Part shown: one piece after another, positions 37,266-45,190 of the stretch
Position numbering within the stretch: position 1 is the stretch's first letter
Layout: each line of letters begins with the position of its first letter
Made by a program: the position numbers and the translations under genes
Origin: Aliihoeflea sp. 2WW
GTDB lineage: Bacteria > Pseudomonadota > Alphaproteobacteria > Rhizobiales > Rhizobiaceae
Length of the DNA: 57,831 bases
Direction of reading: 5' to 3'
Assembly (NCBI RefSeq): GCF_000497755.1
Contig: NZ_AYOD01000042.1
Coordinates: 1 to 57,831 of the forward strand
The notes under the pieces: model-generated
Databases searched by the model: none
What the model was told of the DNA's origin: nothing
Seen by the model: only the letters and a program-made list of their open reading frames with translations

Positions 37266-38060
37266 TCAGGCTGCCGCCTGCGACTGCCGGTCGAAGAACA
37301 AGGCCTGGCTGATGAGCGCCTTGACCATGTCCGGGTTGAACGGCTTGGTCACCAAGAAGGCCGGCTCGGGCCGCTCGCCGGTCAGGAGGCGCTCGGGGAA
37401 GGCAGTGATGAAGATCACCGGAACGCTGGCGGATGCCAGGATCTCGTTGACCGCATCGATGCCCGACGAGCCGTCGGCCAACTGGATGTCGGCCAGGACC
37501 ATCTTTGCATTGCTGGTCTTGAACAGCGCTGTCGCTTCCTTGTGGGTGCGGGCCGTGCCGACGACGCGGTGGCCGAGGCTTTCGACCATCTGCTCGATGT
37601 CCATCGCGATCAGCGGCTCGTCCTCGATGATGAGGATGTCGGTCGCGACCTGACGGGAAATCTCGTCGCTCGCCTGACCGAGGAGACGGGAGAATTCCGT
37701 CTGCTCGACATCGAGGACTTCAGCCGCCTCGCGTTCGCCGAAACCTTCGACGGCGACCAGCAGGAACGCCTGACGCGGGAGGGGCGCCAGCGAGGACAGG
37801 TTGGCGACGGCGCGGCTTTCCCACGGATTTGCGGGCATCTCGTCGGGGACGCGGACCGCGACCGAGGAAAACAGCTTGGTGAAGATGCGATAGAGCGCGA
37901 TGCGGTCGGTGGACGCGGCCGGGAACACGCTCGGGTCTGCGATGATTGCTTCCAGCGTGGCGGCGACAAGCGCATCGCCACTGGTCTGTGAGCCGGAGAC
38001 TGCGCGGGCAAACCGGCGCAAGAATGGCAAGTGCGGCGCTATCCTTGCGGACAAACTCAT
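37266..38060 (-). CDS. phyR: General stress response regulator PhyR
   Basis: Anti-anti-sigma response regulator of 264 residues. The N-terminal sigma-factor-like domain spans residues 1-125 and mimics EcfG. The C-terminal receiver has acidic residues in IIEDEPL near 146-148, phosphoacceptor Asp191 in LADIQL, and Lys in VTKPFN. When phosphorylated it binds NepR and frees EcfG. It is divergent from nepR-ecfG, the classical arrangement. A GGAAC-N17-GTTT element upstream may be a weaker EcfG promoter for feedback. Confidence 0.96.
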   Translation of the reverse strand: MSLSARIAPHLPFLRRFARAVSGSQTSGDALVAATLEAIIADPSVFPAASTDRIALYRIFTKLFSSVAVRVPDEMPANPWESRAVANLSSLAPLPRQAFLLVAVEGFGEREAAEVLDVEQTEFSRLLGQASDEISRQVATDILIIEDEPLIAMDIEQMVESLGHRVVGTARTHKEATALFKTSNAKMVLADIQLADGSSGIDAVNEILASASVPVIFITAFPERLLTGERPEPAFLVTKPFNPDMVKALISQALFFDRQSQAAA

Positions 38061-38117
38061 GATTGGACGTCTCCCTCAAGACATAAAGGCAGGAATTGCG
38101 GATCAGTAGCGCCCTTC

Positions 38118-38143
38118 AAACTCACCCGCAGCAAAAAAGTTCC
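38118..38143 (-). promoter_or_regulatory. Possible EcfG-like promoter for phyR
   Basis: Minus strand GGAAC (38143-38139), 17 nt, GTTT. The -35 is perfect and the -10 deviates from CGTT. It is back to back with the nepR promoter. Confidence 0.45.
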
Positions 38144-38150
38144 GCAACAA

Positions 38151-38176
38151 GGAACGAATCGCGAGGTCTTAACGTT
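38151..38176 (+). promoter_or_regulatory. EcfG-type promoter for nepR-ecfG
   Basis: GGAAC (38151-38155), 17 nt, CGTT (38173-38176), exact consensus. It makes the operon autoregulated. Confidence 0.9.
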
Positions 38177-38307
38177 TGATATCGATTTTGCGTGCCAGCG
38201 GGGCGGTCCGGGCGCAAAAATAAAGGCAACGAAAGACAGGGAAGCGACGCATGGCAATTGCCGCACGTTGGGCAGACCACGACAATTCAGGGGGCACCGA
38301 GGCAGAC

Positions 38308-38499
38308 ATGAAGCCGAACAAGGAACAGCCGGCAGTGACAGAGCGCACGGAGCCGCTGGGCTCGAATTCCGAAATCGGACGAAAGCTCAAACAATATTAC
38401 GACGAACTCGTGACGGAAGAAGTCCCCGACCGATTCGCCGATCTCCTGAGGCAACTCGAAGATCGCGAAGCAGGCGCCAGCGCTCGCAAGGGAGACTGA
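38308..38499 (+). CDS. nepR: Anti-sigma factor NepR
   Basis: Small anti-sigma factor that holds EcfG inactive until phosphorylated PhyR titrates it. From ATG 38308 it has 63 residues with the conserved core IGRKLKQYYDELVTEEVPDRFADLL, a two-helix hairpin as in NepR. An in-frame ATG at 38251 would add 19 residues; the shorter form fits the family length and has GAGG upstream. ecfG begins 2 nt after its stop. Confidence 0.92.
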   Translation: MKPNKEQPAVTERTEPLGSNSEIGRKLKQYYDELVTEEVPDRFADLLRQLEDREAGASARKGD

Positions 38500-38501
38500 C
38501 C

Positions 38502-39050
38502 ATGGCTGCCGAAATCGACTTCAAGACCGGACTTCTCAGTGCGGTCCCGAGCCTTCGCGCGTTCGCCGTTTCGCTTTCGCAGAATTCGGACCGTGCGGAC
38601 GATCTCGTCCAGGAGACGCTGGTCAAGGCATGGGACAAGCAGTCCTCGTTCCAGCCGGGCACCAATCTCAAGGCATGGCTCTTCACCATCCTGCGCAACG
38701 AATTCTATTCGCAGATGCGCAAGCGCGGGCGCGAAGTGCAGGACAGCGACGGCGCGATGACCGCAAGGCTCGCGGTGCATCCGAGCCAGCACGGTTCGAT
38801 GGACCTCGAAGACTTCCGCAATGCGCTGGAGCGCCTGCCGGAAGACCAGCGCGAGGCGATCATCCTGATCGGTGCCTCGGGCTTTTCCTACGAGGAAGCG
38901 GCCGAAATCTGCGAATGTGCCGTGGGCACGATCAAGAGCCGTGTCAGCCGCGCGCGTACGCGGTTGCAGGAGCTTTTGAAGGTTTCCGGAGAATCCGACT
39001 ACGGGCCGGATTCGATCGCAGCGCAGGTGATGGGCTCAAACGCCGCCTGA
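38502..39050 (+). CDS. ecfG: General stress ECF sigma factor EcfG
   Basis: RNA polymerase sigma factor of 182 residues. Region 2 is at about 15-85 (DDLVQETLVKAWDKQSSF, then AWLFTILRNEFYSQMRKR) and region 4 at about 115-165 (LPEDQREAIILIGASGFSYEEAA). It directs transcription from GGAAC-N16/17-CGTT promoters, several of which are in this window. GGGAG lies before the ATG. It is coupled to nepR, and its last 15 nt overlap the convergent response-regulator gene. Confidence 0.95.
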   Translation: MAAEIDFKTGLLSAVPSLRAFAVSLSQNSDRADDLVQETLVKAWDKQSSFQPGTNLKAWLFTILRNEFYSQMRKRGREVQDSDGAMTARLAVHPSQHGSMDLEDFRNALERLPEDQREAIILIGASGFSYEEAAEICECAVGTIKSRVSRARTRLQELLKVSGESDYGPDSIAAQVMGSNAA

Positions 39051-39458
39051 TACCGGCTGGCCCTGCCCCTGGTTCACCGCTTCGACGATGGCGGTGATCA
39101 GGGTGGGGCCGGCATAGGGCTTGCCCACCACGCGGATACCTGGAAACGCTTCGAACAGGTTCTCGTTTTCCGCATAGCCGGTGGCGAAAACGAACGGAAC
39201 GTTGTTGTCCTGAAGGGTCTTGGCGAATTCCACGGTGGATTCGCCGGCCAGCATCACGTCGACGACGGCGACGTTGATGCCGCGGTCCCCGACGGGCTGG
39301 TCGCCCAGTTCCTTGAGCGTGCGCAGGATGATGACCTCTTCGGCACCATGATCCTGACACAACTGCTCGACATCCATTGCGATGAGGAATTCGTCCTCCA
39401 TCACGAGAATGCGCAGATCCTTGAGGGGCTTCTCCGCCAAATTCACTACTCCCGACAT
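39036..39458 (-). CDS. Single-domain response regulator with FATGY motif
   Basis: Receiver-only protein of 140 residues with Glu/Asp acidic pocket (MEDEF), phosphoacceptor Asp67 (AVVDVML), the FATGY motif at 91-95 and Lys113 (GKPY). FATGY-type (FAT GUY) single-domain regulators modulate the PhyR phosphorelay in other alphaproteobacteria. It lacks an output domain, so it probably works as a phosphate shuttle or sink. It is convergent with ecfG and overlaps it by 15 nt. Confidence 0.9.
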   Translation of the reverse strand: MSGVVNLAEKPLKDLRILVMEDEFLIAMDVEQLCQDHGAEEVIILRTLKELGDQPVGDRGINVAVVDVMLAGESTVEFAKTLQDNNVPFVFATGYAENENLFEAFPGIRVVGKPYAGPTLITAIVEAVNQGQGQPVSGGV

Positions 39459-39487
39459 CGGGGCAATTGGCCTGCCGGATGGCGACG

Positions 39488-39505
39488 TGTCATTTAACTA
39501 TGACA
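39488..39505. promoter_or_regulatory. Inverted-repeat operator candidate
   Basis: TGTCATTTAACTATGACA, a perfect 6-bp dyad with a 6-nt AT-rich spacer, in the divergent gap between the receiver gene and the Crp/Fnr gene. Symmetry and spacing fit a Crp/Fnr-like dimer, although the half-sites are not those of Fnr or FixK. Confidence 0.45.
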
Positions 39506-39621
39506 TGTGCATCAGCTTTTGCGAATATATTTGATGGTCTAGGCCGTGGCCGCTGACAAGCGCCGCGCACCTCACTATAGATCGCAAAGGGACTTTTTTC
39601 TTTACCTCCTGGAGCCCGCCG

Positions 39622-40383
39622 GTGGCCGAGATCGCGATCCGTTCTGCAAGGAAATATCCTTGCGAGAAATGCCCGTTGCACGCGCGAGAAATCTTCCGGC
39701 CTTTCACCAAGCCAGAGCTCGAATTCATCAGCCGTTTCAAGAAGGGCGAGCTGACCGTGGACCGTGGCGCGACGGTGCTGGCGGAGGGCACGCGCAACCC
39801 GCATCTCTATACCGTCCTGCAAGGCTGGAGCTTTCGCTACAAGATGCTGCCGGACGGGCGCCGGCAGATCGTCAACTATGCGATGCCGGGCGATCTCCTC
39901 GGCCTGCAGGGCACGGTGACGGGCGAGATGGAGCATTCCGTCGAGGCGCTGTCGCCGATGATCCTGTGCGTCTTCGAGCGCGACGAACTGCTGACGCTCT
40001 ACCGCGAGCATCCCGAGCTCGCCTACGACATCACCTGGCTCTCCTCGCGCGAGGAGTGCATGCTCGACGAGAACATGCTCAGCGTCGGGCGGCGCAACGC
40101 TTCGGAGCGGCTCGCCTATCTGATCGCCTTCATCGTGCGCCGGTCGCAAGGGACCGGGCTCAATACGAACAAGACGCCGATCGAAATTCCGATCACCCAG
40201 CAGCATGTCGCCGATACGCTCGGCCTGTCACTCGTCCATACCAACAAGACGGTCCGCAAGCTGGCCGAACGTCAGTTGCTGCAATGGCGCGACCGGGGCT
40301 GCGTCGTCCTCGACCTCGAAGGCCTCGAGCGGCTGGCCGAGTGGTCGACCGACATGCATCTGAAGCCGCGCCCCTTCATTTAG
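39622..40383 (+). CDS. Crp/Fnr family transcriptional regulator
   Basis: Protein of 253 residues with an N-terminal cyclic-nucleotide-binding-like beta barrel (about 25-145, with the GDLLGLQG turn) and a C-terminal winged helix (about 165-235) containing TQQHVADTLGLSLVHTNKTVRKL. Cys14 and Cys17 (CEKC) are near the N-terminus, but the full Fnr cysteine set is lacking, so oxygen sensing by a 4Fe-4S cluster is doubtful. The start is GTG 39622 with GGAG upstream. Its targets may include the FATGY regulator. Confidence 0.85.
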   Translation: MAEIAIRSARKYPCEKCPLHAREIFRPFTKPELEFISRFKKGELTVDRGATVLAEGTRNPHLYTVLQGWSFRYKMLPDGRRQIVNYAMPGDLLGLQGTVTGEMEHSVEALSPMILCVFERDELLTLYREHPELAYDITWLSSREECMLDENMLSVGRRNASERLAYLIAFIVRRSQGTGLNTNKTPIEIPITQQHVADTLGLSLVHTNKTVRKLAERQLLQWRDRGCVVLDLEGLERLAEWSTDMHLKPRPFI

Positions 40384-40529
40384 GGTGTGCCGATATTCAG
40401 GCCTGAGCGGCCTGCAAATAGCGGAGTTCTGCGCTTCCGGTGCTCATGTACGCAAACGTACACTCCGCTCCGGTTCTCGAAATCCGCCATTTTCGGCTCG
40501 CACAGCCCTGAATCTCAACACACCGAAGC

Positions 40530-41633
40530 TCACCCCGGCAGATTGGGTCCCTGCGGGCCCCAGCCGGGGATGAGGTTGCGGGCGATCGCATAGCCGACGA
40601 GCAAGGCGGGAATGGCGACGAAGCCGCCGATCGGACCCCAGATCCAGATCCAGAAAGTCAGCGCGATCAGGACGACGAACGGGTTGAGCGTCATCATCCG
40701 GCCGATGACCATCGGCGTGACGAACTGCGCCTCCAACAGATTGACGGCGAGGTAGACGAGCGGCGGCATGAGGCTGCCCGAGATCGTGTCGAAGGTGACG
40801 AGGCCGACGGCGAACAGGATCGCCGCCATGATCGCCGGGCCGATATACATGACGAAGTTCAACAGGCCGGCGAGAATGCCCCACAGGGCGGGCGACGGCA
40901 CGCCGGCCAGCCACAAGGCGCATGTAACGGCGACCGCCAGGGCCATGTTGATCGCGGTGATCGACAGAAGATAGCGCGAGACCAGCATCTCTACGTCGCG
41001 GAAGATGTGCGCGGTGCGCCAGCGCAGGCGGCGGCCGACGCACAGCTTGAGCACGGCAAGACGCGTCGAATGGCGCGTGGCGATGAAGAAATAGAGGGTC
41101 GCCATGAAGATCAGCACCTGCGCGCCGATCGCCGGCGCGACGGTGATGAGGCTGTCCATCGGCGAGCCTTCCTCGACCGACACCGTCAGGCCGGTGTCGC
41201 CCGTCGCATCGCGCAAGCCGCCCTGGATGTCGCGCAGCGCCTCCATCGGCTCGCGCAGTTGCGACAGGCGCAGTTGCAGCTCCTGCCACATCTGAGGCCC
41301 TCGATCGGCCCAGTAGGATAGCGGGCCGACCAGCGCGAGCGCGATCAGGCAGACGCTGAAGACGAACAGGATGAAGACCAGGACGGCCGAGATGTAGGGC
41401 GAGATGCCCCTCGCCTCGATCCGCGCGGCGACGGGGCCGAGCATCAGTCCGATGACGAGCGCGAACGCCACCGGCGCCAGGATGTAGCGGCCGAAATAGA
41501 GTGCGAAGCAAAGCCCCAAAAGGCCGAGCACGATCAGCGCCATCTGCGAGCCCCGCTGCAGCACGATCTCGACATTCGACTTGGGCGGCAGGCGCACGAT
41601 GGGCGAGCGCTTTTCGTATCTTTCTGATGGCAC
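40530..41633 (-). CDS. AI-2E family transporter (TqsA/PerM-like)
   Basis: Inner-membrane permease of about 367 residues with eight hydrophobic segments, including the two N-terminal helices, a central soluble stretch with a basic/acidic segment, and the conserved C-terminal LVYLAVNLLEAQFVTPMVIG block of the family. It may export autoinducer-2-like or osmotic solutes. The start is GTG 41633: GGAGGAA lies 5 nt upstream and the EcfG promoter ends about 24 nt before it. Confidence 0.87.
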   Translation of the reverse strand: MPSERYEKRSPIVRLPPKSNVEIVLQRGSQMALIVLGLLGLCFALYFGRYILAPVAFALVIGLMLGPVAARIEARGISPYISAVLVFILFVFSVCLIALALVGPLSYWADRGPQMWQELQLRLSQLREPMEALRDIQGGLRDATGDTGLTVSVEEGSPMDSLITVAPAIGAQVLIFMATLYFFIATRHSTRLAVLKLCVGRRLRWRTAHIFRDVEMLVSRYLLSITAINMALAVAVTCALWLAGVPSPALWGILAGLLNFVMYIGPAIMAAILFAVGLVTFDTISGSLMPPLVYLAVNLLEAQFVTPMVIGRMMTLNPFVVLIALTFWIWIWGPIGGFVAIPALLVGYAIARNLIPGWGPQGPNLPG

Positions 41634-41656
41634 AGGCTTCCTCCGACACAAGCGGC

Positions 41657-41682
41657 AACGCGGCGCGGGATAATTTCGTTCC
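41657..41682 (-). promoter_or_regulatory. EcfG-type promoter for the AI-2E transporter
   Basis: Minus strand GGAAC (41682-41678), 17 nt, CGTT (41660-41657), exact consensus. It starts 15 nt from a second EcfG promoter on the other strand. Confidence 0.85.
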
Positions 41683-41697
41683 TGCTCATACAATGCT

Positions 41698-41722
41698 GGA
41701 ACTGGACGAAGGCGCACACGTT
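41698..41722 (+). promoter_or_regulatory. EcfG-type promoter for the DUF883 operon
   Basis: GGAAC (41698-41702), 16 nt, CGTT (41719-41722), exact consensus, 36 nt before the start of the DUF883 gene. Confidence 0.88.
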
Positions 41723-41757
41723 GAGTGCTCGGCAACACGGAAACAGGAGAAAAATCC

Positions 41758-42093
41758 ATGGCTTCACCCTCCACCACCGCCAAGGTTCGGGCCAACGACG
41801 CGAAGACGAAGGCCGAGCTCGAGGCCGAAATCGAGCGCCTGAAAGGCGATGTGACGAAGCTGAAGGACCAGCTCAGCGAGACCGGCCAGCGCACCTACCA
41901 TTCCGCGCAGCGCGCGGCGGCGTCCGGTCTGGAGAGCGTCAAGGCGCGCAGCGAAGCCGCCATCGAAGACATTCGCGGGCAGGCCAAGGATTACGAGGCG
42001 CAGCTCGAAGAAGCCGTGCGCGAAAAGCCGATCAGCTCGCTCGCCATCGCGGCCGGCGTCGGCTTTGTGCTCGCTCTCCTGACGCGCCGCTGA
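41758..42093 (+). CDS. DUF883 (YqjD/ElaB-like) membrane-anchored coiled-coil protein
   Basis: Protein of 111 residues: a long charged helix (about 10-85, ELEAEIERLKGDVTKLKDQL heptads) and a C-terminal hydrophobic anchor with PISSLAIAAGVGFVLALL ending in RR. This is the ElaB/YqjD type, which binds ribosomes or the membrane in stationary phase in enterics. AGGAG precedes the ATG at 41758. It is first in a three-gene unit driven by an EcfG promoter. Confidence 0.87.
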   Translation: MASPSTTAKVRANDAKTKAELEAEIERLKGDVTKLKDQLSETGQRTYHSAQRAAASGLESVKARSEAAIEDIRGQAKDYEAQLEEAVREKPISSLAIAAGVGFVLALLTRR

Positions 42094-42101
42094 GCAGACG
42101 G

Positions 42102-42566
42102 ATGTTCGGCACGCTCATCGCATCCATCGTAGCCGGCGAGACGGCCGATATCATCGGACGCACGAAGCGTTCGGCCATCGCCTATGCGATCGCCGGACTG
42201 CTCGTCCTGTTCGGGGTGATGTTCGGGCTGATCGCGCTTTACGTCTGGATAGCGGGCCATTGGGGGCCGATCACGGCGGCACTCGCACTGGCCGGAGCCT
42301 TCGTCGTGCTAGCGATCCTGGTGGTCGTCATCCACGGTTCGACGGCCAAACGCCAGGCGCGGGAAGCTGCCAAGCGCCGCTCCGTCGATGCCAAGGCGAT
42401 CGCCACGACGGCGGCAGTCGCCGCGCTGCCCGCGCTTCTGGCGCGACGCGGTTCGGCGGTGGCGCTCATCGTGCCCGTGCTCGGGATGGTCGGCTACCTG
42501 ATCTACAAGGAAAATGTCGGGCCGAAAGGCGGTCGCCGTCCACGCGCCCCGCTCGATCGGCCATAA
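42102..42566 (+). CDS. Phage-holin-superfamily-like membrane protein (DUF1469/YqjE type)
   Basis: Protein of 154 residues with two hydrophobic helices (about 24-45 and 52-80) and a third near 120-135, and a basic linker (KRQAREAAKRR). The first 80 residues resemble the YqjE/DUF1469 family, normally encoded next to YqjD proteins as here. It begins 8 nt after the DUF883 stop. Stress envelope role inferred from its EcfG-driven operon. Confidence 0.75.
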   Translation: MFGTLIASIVAGETADIIGRTKRSAIAYAIAGLLVLFGVMFGLIALYVWIAGHWGPITAALALAGAFVVLAILVVVIHGSTAKRQAREAAKRRSVDAKAIATTAAVAALPALLARRGSAVALIVPVLGMVGYLIYKENVGPKGGRRPRAPLDRP

Positions 42567-42584
42567 CAGGAAGAGGGAAAAGCC

Positions 42585-42818
42585 ATGGATGACAAGGTAA
42601 AGGTCAATCCCACGGAAGCCCGGCAGGGCCGCCGCGGCACGCATGTTCTGACGATCCTCATCGTCGCACTCATTCTGGCCGCCATCGTCGGCTGGGCGGT
42701 GGGCCTCTTTGGCGGCGCCATCGAGCCCGAGGAGCCCGTAGGCGGCGCGCCGACCGAACAGCCGGTCGAAGCGCCTGGCGGCGTCGACACGCCCGTCGAG
42801 GGCGAGCCGGCCCAGTAG
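42585..42818 (+). CDS. Small single-pass membrane protein, 77 residues
   Basis: A basic N-terminus (KVKVNPTEARQGRRG), a helix at about 24-47 (VLTILIVALILAAIVGWAVGLF) and a Pro/Glu/Gly-rich exterior tail. It is last in the DUF883 operon, before a strong terminator. I do not recognise the family. Confidence 0.72.
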   Translation: MDDKVKVNPTEARQGRRGTHVLTILIVALILAAIVGWAVGLFGGAIEPEEPVGGAPTEQPVEAPGGVDTPVEGEPAQ

Positions 42819-42846
42819 GAGTCCGGACCAACAGACGAACGCGAAA

Positions 42847-42870
42847 GGGGCGCACGCAGCGCCCCTTTTT
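42847..42870 (+). terminator. Terminator of the DUF883 operon
   Basis: GGGGCGC / GCGCCCC, 5-nt loop, followed by TTTTT. Canonical and close to the last stop. Confidence 0.9.
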
Positions 42871-42893
42871 CATGCCTGCTCGCCCTGGCGCGA

Positions 42894-43808
42894 TCAGGCC
42901 TCGTCGGCAGCAGCCGGCCGGAGAACCTTCAGCGCGCCGGGATGGATCTCGACCTCGACCTTCGGCTCCAGCTTGCACAACTCACCGTCGATCACGCATC
43001 GGAACTTCCGGTGCGACGACAGGATGTGCATCGTCACCGATTTCGTCTGGTGAATTTCGACTTGGTCGTTGGATTTCCACCTGCCCAGCGCCATCATGGC
43101 CAGGAAGGCGAACATCTCGCGGCGCGAGCGCGCCTTGGTCACGTAGATGCCGAGCGTGCCGCCATCCGGCGTGTCGGTGTACGGGATGTGGCCTTCGCCA
43201 TAGAGATTGTTGGTGATGCCGATCGACGAGGTGCGGGCCTCGACCTCCGTTCCGCCCGGCATTTCGAGCCTGACGCGGATGCGGGGCGGATTGAGGACCG
43301 TATCGACGGCCGCCTGCGCCGACGCCCTGATCTTGCCGAGACGCGAGGCGAATTCGCGCTGCTCGCGCAGATGGACGAGCTTGGCGTGCATGCCGACGGA
43401 ATACTGATGGACGAAGGGACGTCCGTTCGCCGTCGCGATGTCGACATCGGCGATCGGCGCAGTCGCGAGCGCGTCGAGCGCCTGGCTTAGATCGAGCGGT
43501 ATCTGGAGGCTGCGGGCGAAGAGGTTCATCGTGCCGGCTGGCAGGACCGCGAGCACCTTACCGGTCTTCATTAGCTTGGCCGCGGCGCCCGACACGCTGC
43601 CGTCTCCGCCGCCGATCAGCACGCCCTCGACCGCGTCGTCCGCAACCGCCTTGTCGAGTTCAGCCTCGAGCTCCTTGCCGGGCACGAGCGCGATGTCGAC
43701 GGTGTGACCGCCGGCCGCGAACTTTTCCTCGATTTCGGCCGAAAGCGCGTCGGTGTCCGCGGTGCGGAGCGTTCCGCCCTCGCTGTTCAGGATTGCCTTG
43801 AAATGCAA
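42894..43808 (-). CDS. Diacylglycerol kinase family lipid kinase
   Basis: DAGK-catalytic-domain protein of 304 residues with GGGDGSV at 66-72 (the nucleotide loop, with Ser in place of the usual Thr) and VLPAGTMNLFAR. A C-terminal beta-sandwich follows. It phosphorylates a lipid such as diacylglycerol or a sphingoid base in the inner leaflet. The start appears to be TTG 43808, with AAAGGGTGA upstream, as no ATG precedes the conserved first strand. Confidence 0.85.
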   Translation of the reverse strand: MHFKAILNSEGGTLRTADTDALSAEIEEKFAAGGHTVDIALVPGKELEAELDKAVADDAVEGVLIGGGDGSVSGAAAKLMKTGKVLAVLPAGTMNLFARSLQIPLDLSQALDALATAPIADVDIATANGRPFVHQYSVGMHAKLVHLREQREFASRLGKIRASAQAAVDTVLNPPRIRVRLEMPGGTEVEARTSSIGITNNLYGEGHIPYTDTPDGGTLGIYVTKARSRREMFAFLAMMALGRWKSNDQVEIHQTKSVTMHILSSHRKFRCVIDGELCKLEPKVEVEIHPGALKVLRPAAADEA

Positions 43809-43918
43809 TTCGTCACCCTTTCACGTCTGGCAAAGATGCATGCCGGCGGGGAAATGGGCGAGGTGTCGCGTGGTTCCGTTACGTGCTCGCGGAATCGTGT
43901 TCAACCATCGATTTCGGC

Positions 43919-43943
43919 GGAACATCTCATGGAAAGTGGCGTT
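43919..43943 (+). promoter_or_regulatory. EcfG-type promoter for the PRC-barrel gene
   Basis: GGAAC (43919-43923), 16 nt, CGTT (43940-43943), exact consensus, about 90 nt before the ATG. The 226-nt gap upstream of the gene holds no other feature. Confidence 0.85.
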
Positions 43944-44034
43944 GTGACAGTGTGAAAGGCCGCGACACCCGCCCCCTGCGAAAAGTTCGGACATCGCGGC
44001 CGTGCAATGGAACATGCACAAGGAGAGAATTACC

Positions 44035-45114
44035 ATGATCCGCACCCTTTTGGCGACTACCGCAATTGCAACTCTGCTTTCGACCGGCGCCTTCGCTCAG
44101 ACGACCGCTCCGGAAACCGCCACCGATCCGGCCATGGCTCCGGCCACCGAGGCTCCGGCGGATGCTGCCGAGACCCCCGGCCCGCAGCCGATCGAAGGCC
44201 ATCTGGCCACCAACATCATCGGCGAGAACGTCTACAATGGCGTTGCCGACGATGCCGAGAACATCGGCTCGGTCAACGACATCGTGCTCGATGCCGAAGG
44301 TCAGGCTTCGCTGATCGTCGTGGGCGTCGGCGGCTTCCTCGGCCTCGGCCAGAAGGACGTCGCTCTCGAATACGATTCGCTCGAATGGGCCCAGCGTGAG
44401 GACGGCACGACCTGGCTGGTCGTCTCGGCGACGCGTGAGCAGCTCGAGCAGCAGGAAGCGTTCGACCGCGATGCCTATGACCCGGATGATGCCGAGGGCA
44501 TGGCTGCAACGGGTGCGGCGACCGGCGCTGCAACCGGCGCCGCAGCGACCACCGACACGGCGGCCGAAGCGGTTGACGACACGGCTGACGCCGCTGGCGA
44601 AATGGCCGACGATGCCGGCGACAGCATGGCCGAGACGGCGGATGACGCCGGCGACGCGATGACGGACGACACGGCTGCGACCGACGACGCTGCCGAGACC
44701 GACGACATGGCCGCCGCTCCGGCTGAAGACGATGCCGCCACCGACGATACGGCGACTGCCGCCATCGATCGCGCCACGCTGACGGAAGTCGACGCTGCCG
44801 GTCTGTCGGCCGACGAACTCATCGGCACGACCGTCTATGGCGCCGATGACGAGAATGTCGGCTCGATCGAGGACGTCGTCCTCGAAGGCGATGCCGTCGA
44901 CTTCGTCACCATCGACGTTGGTGGCTTCCTTGGCCTCGGTGCCAAGACGGTTGCCGTCGACATGGACAACCTCGCCTTCATGACGGACGAGGACGGCGAG
45001 ATGTATCTCTACACCTCGTTCACGGAAGAGCAGCTCGAAGCTCAGCCGGAATATGACGAGGCGACCTTCGCCGATGCGCGTGACGAGCAGCTTCTCGTCA
45101 ACCCCGCGAACTAA
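44035..45114 (+). CDS. Exported protein with two PRC-barrel domains
   Basis: Protein of 359 residues: a Sec signal peptide (LLATTAIATLLSTGAFA), PRC-barrel 1 at about 55-130 (GENVYNGVADDAENIGSVND), a highly acidic Ala/Asp/Thr linker at about 145-245, and PRC-barrel 2 at about 265-335. Each barrel has a VGGFLGLG turn. It is probably periplasmic. AAGGAG precedes the ATG at 44035. It is EcfG-controlled, so a stress-protective role is inferred; the ligand is unknown. Confidence 0.87.
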   Translation: MIRTLLATTAIATLLSTGAFAQTTAPETATDPAMAPATEAPADAAETPGPQPIEGHLATNIIGENVYNGVADDAENIGSVNDIVLDAEGQASLIVVGVGGFLGLGQKDVALEYDSLEWAQREDGTTWLVVSATREQLEQQEAFDRDAYDPDDAEGMAATGAATGAATGAAATTDTAAEAVDDTADAAGEMADDAGDSMAETADDAGDAMTDDTAATDDAAETDDMAAAPAEDDAATDDTATAAIDRATLTEVDAAGLSADELIGTTVYGADDENVGSIEDVVLEGDAVDFVTIDVGGFLGLGAKTVAVDMDNLAFMTDEDGEMYLYTSFTEEQLEAQPEYDEATFADARDEQLLVNPAN

Positions 45115-45151
45115 TCGCTGGACGGCGAGCGATCGCCGGACTTCGAGACGG

Positions 45152-45180
45152 AAAGGCCCGGGATTTCCCGGGCCTTTTCC
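45152..45180. terminator. Terminator between PRC-barrel and sulfatase-like genes
   Basis: AAAGGCCCGGG / CCCGGGCCTTT with a 4-nt loop and a T-run on the plus strand. It separates two convergent genes. Confidence 0.85.
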
Positions 45181-45190
45181 TTTGCGCATC

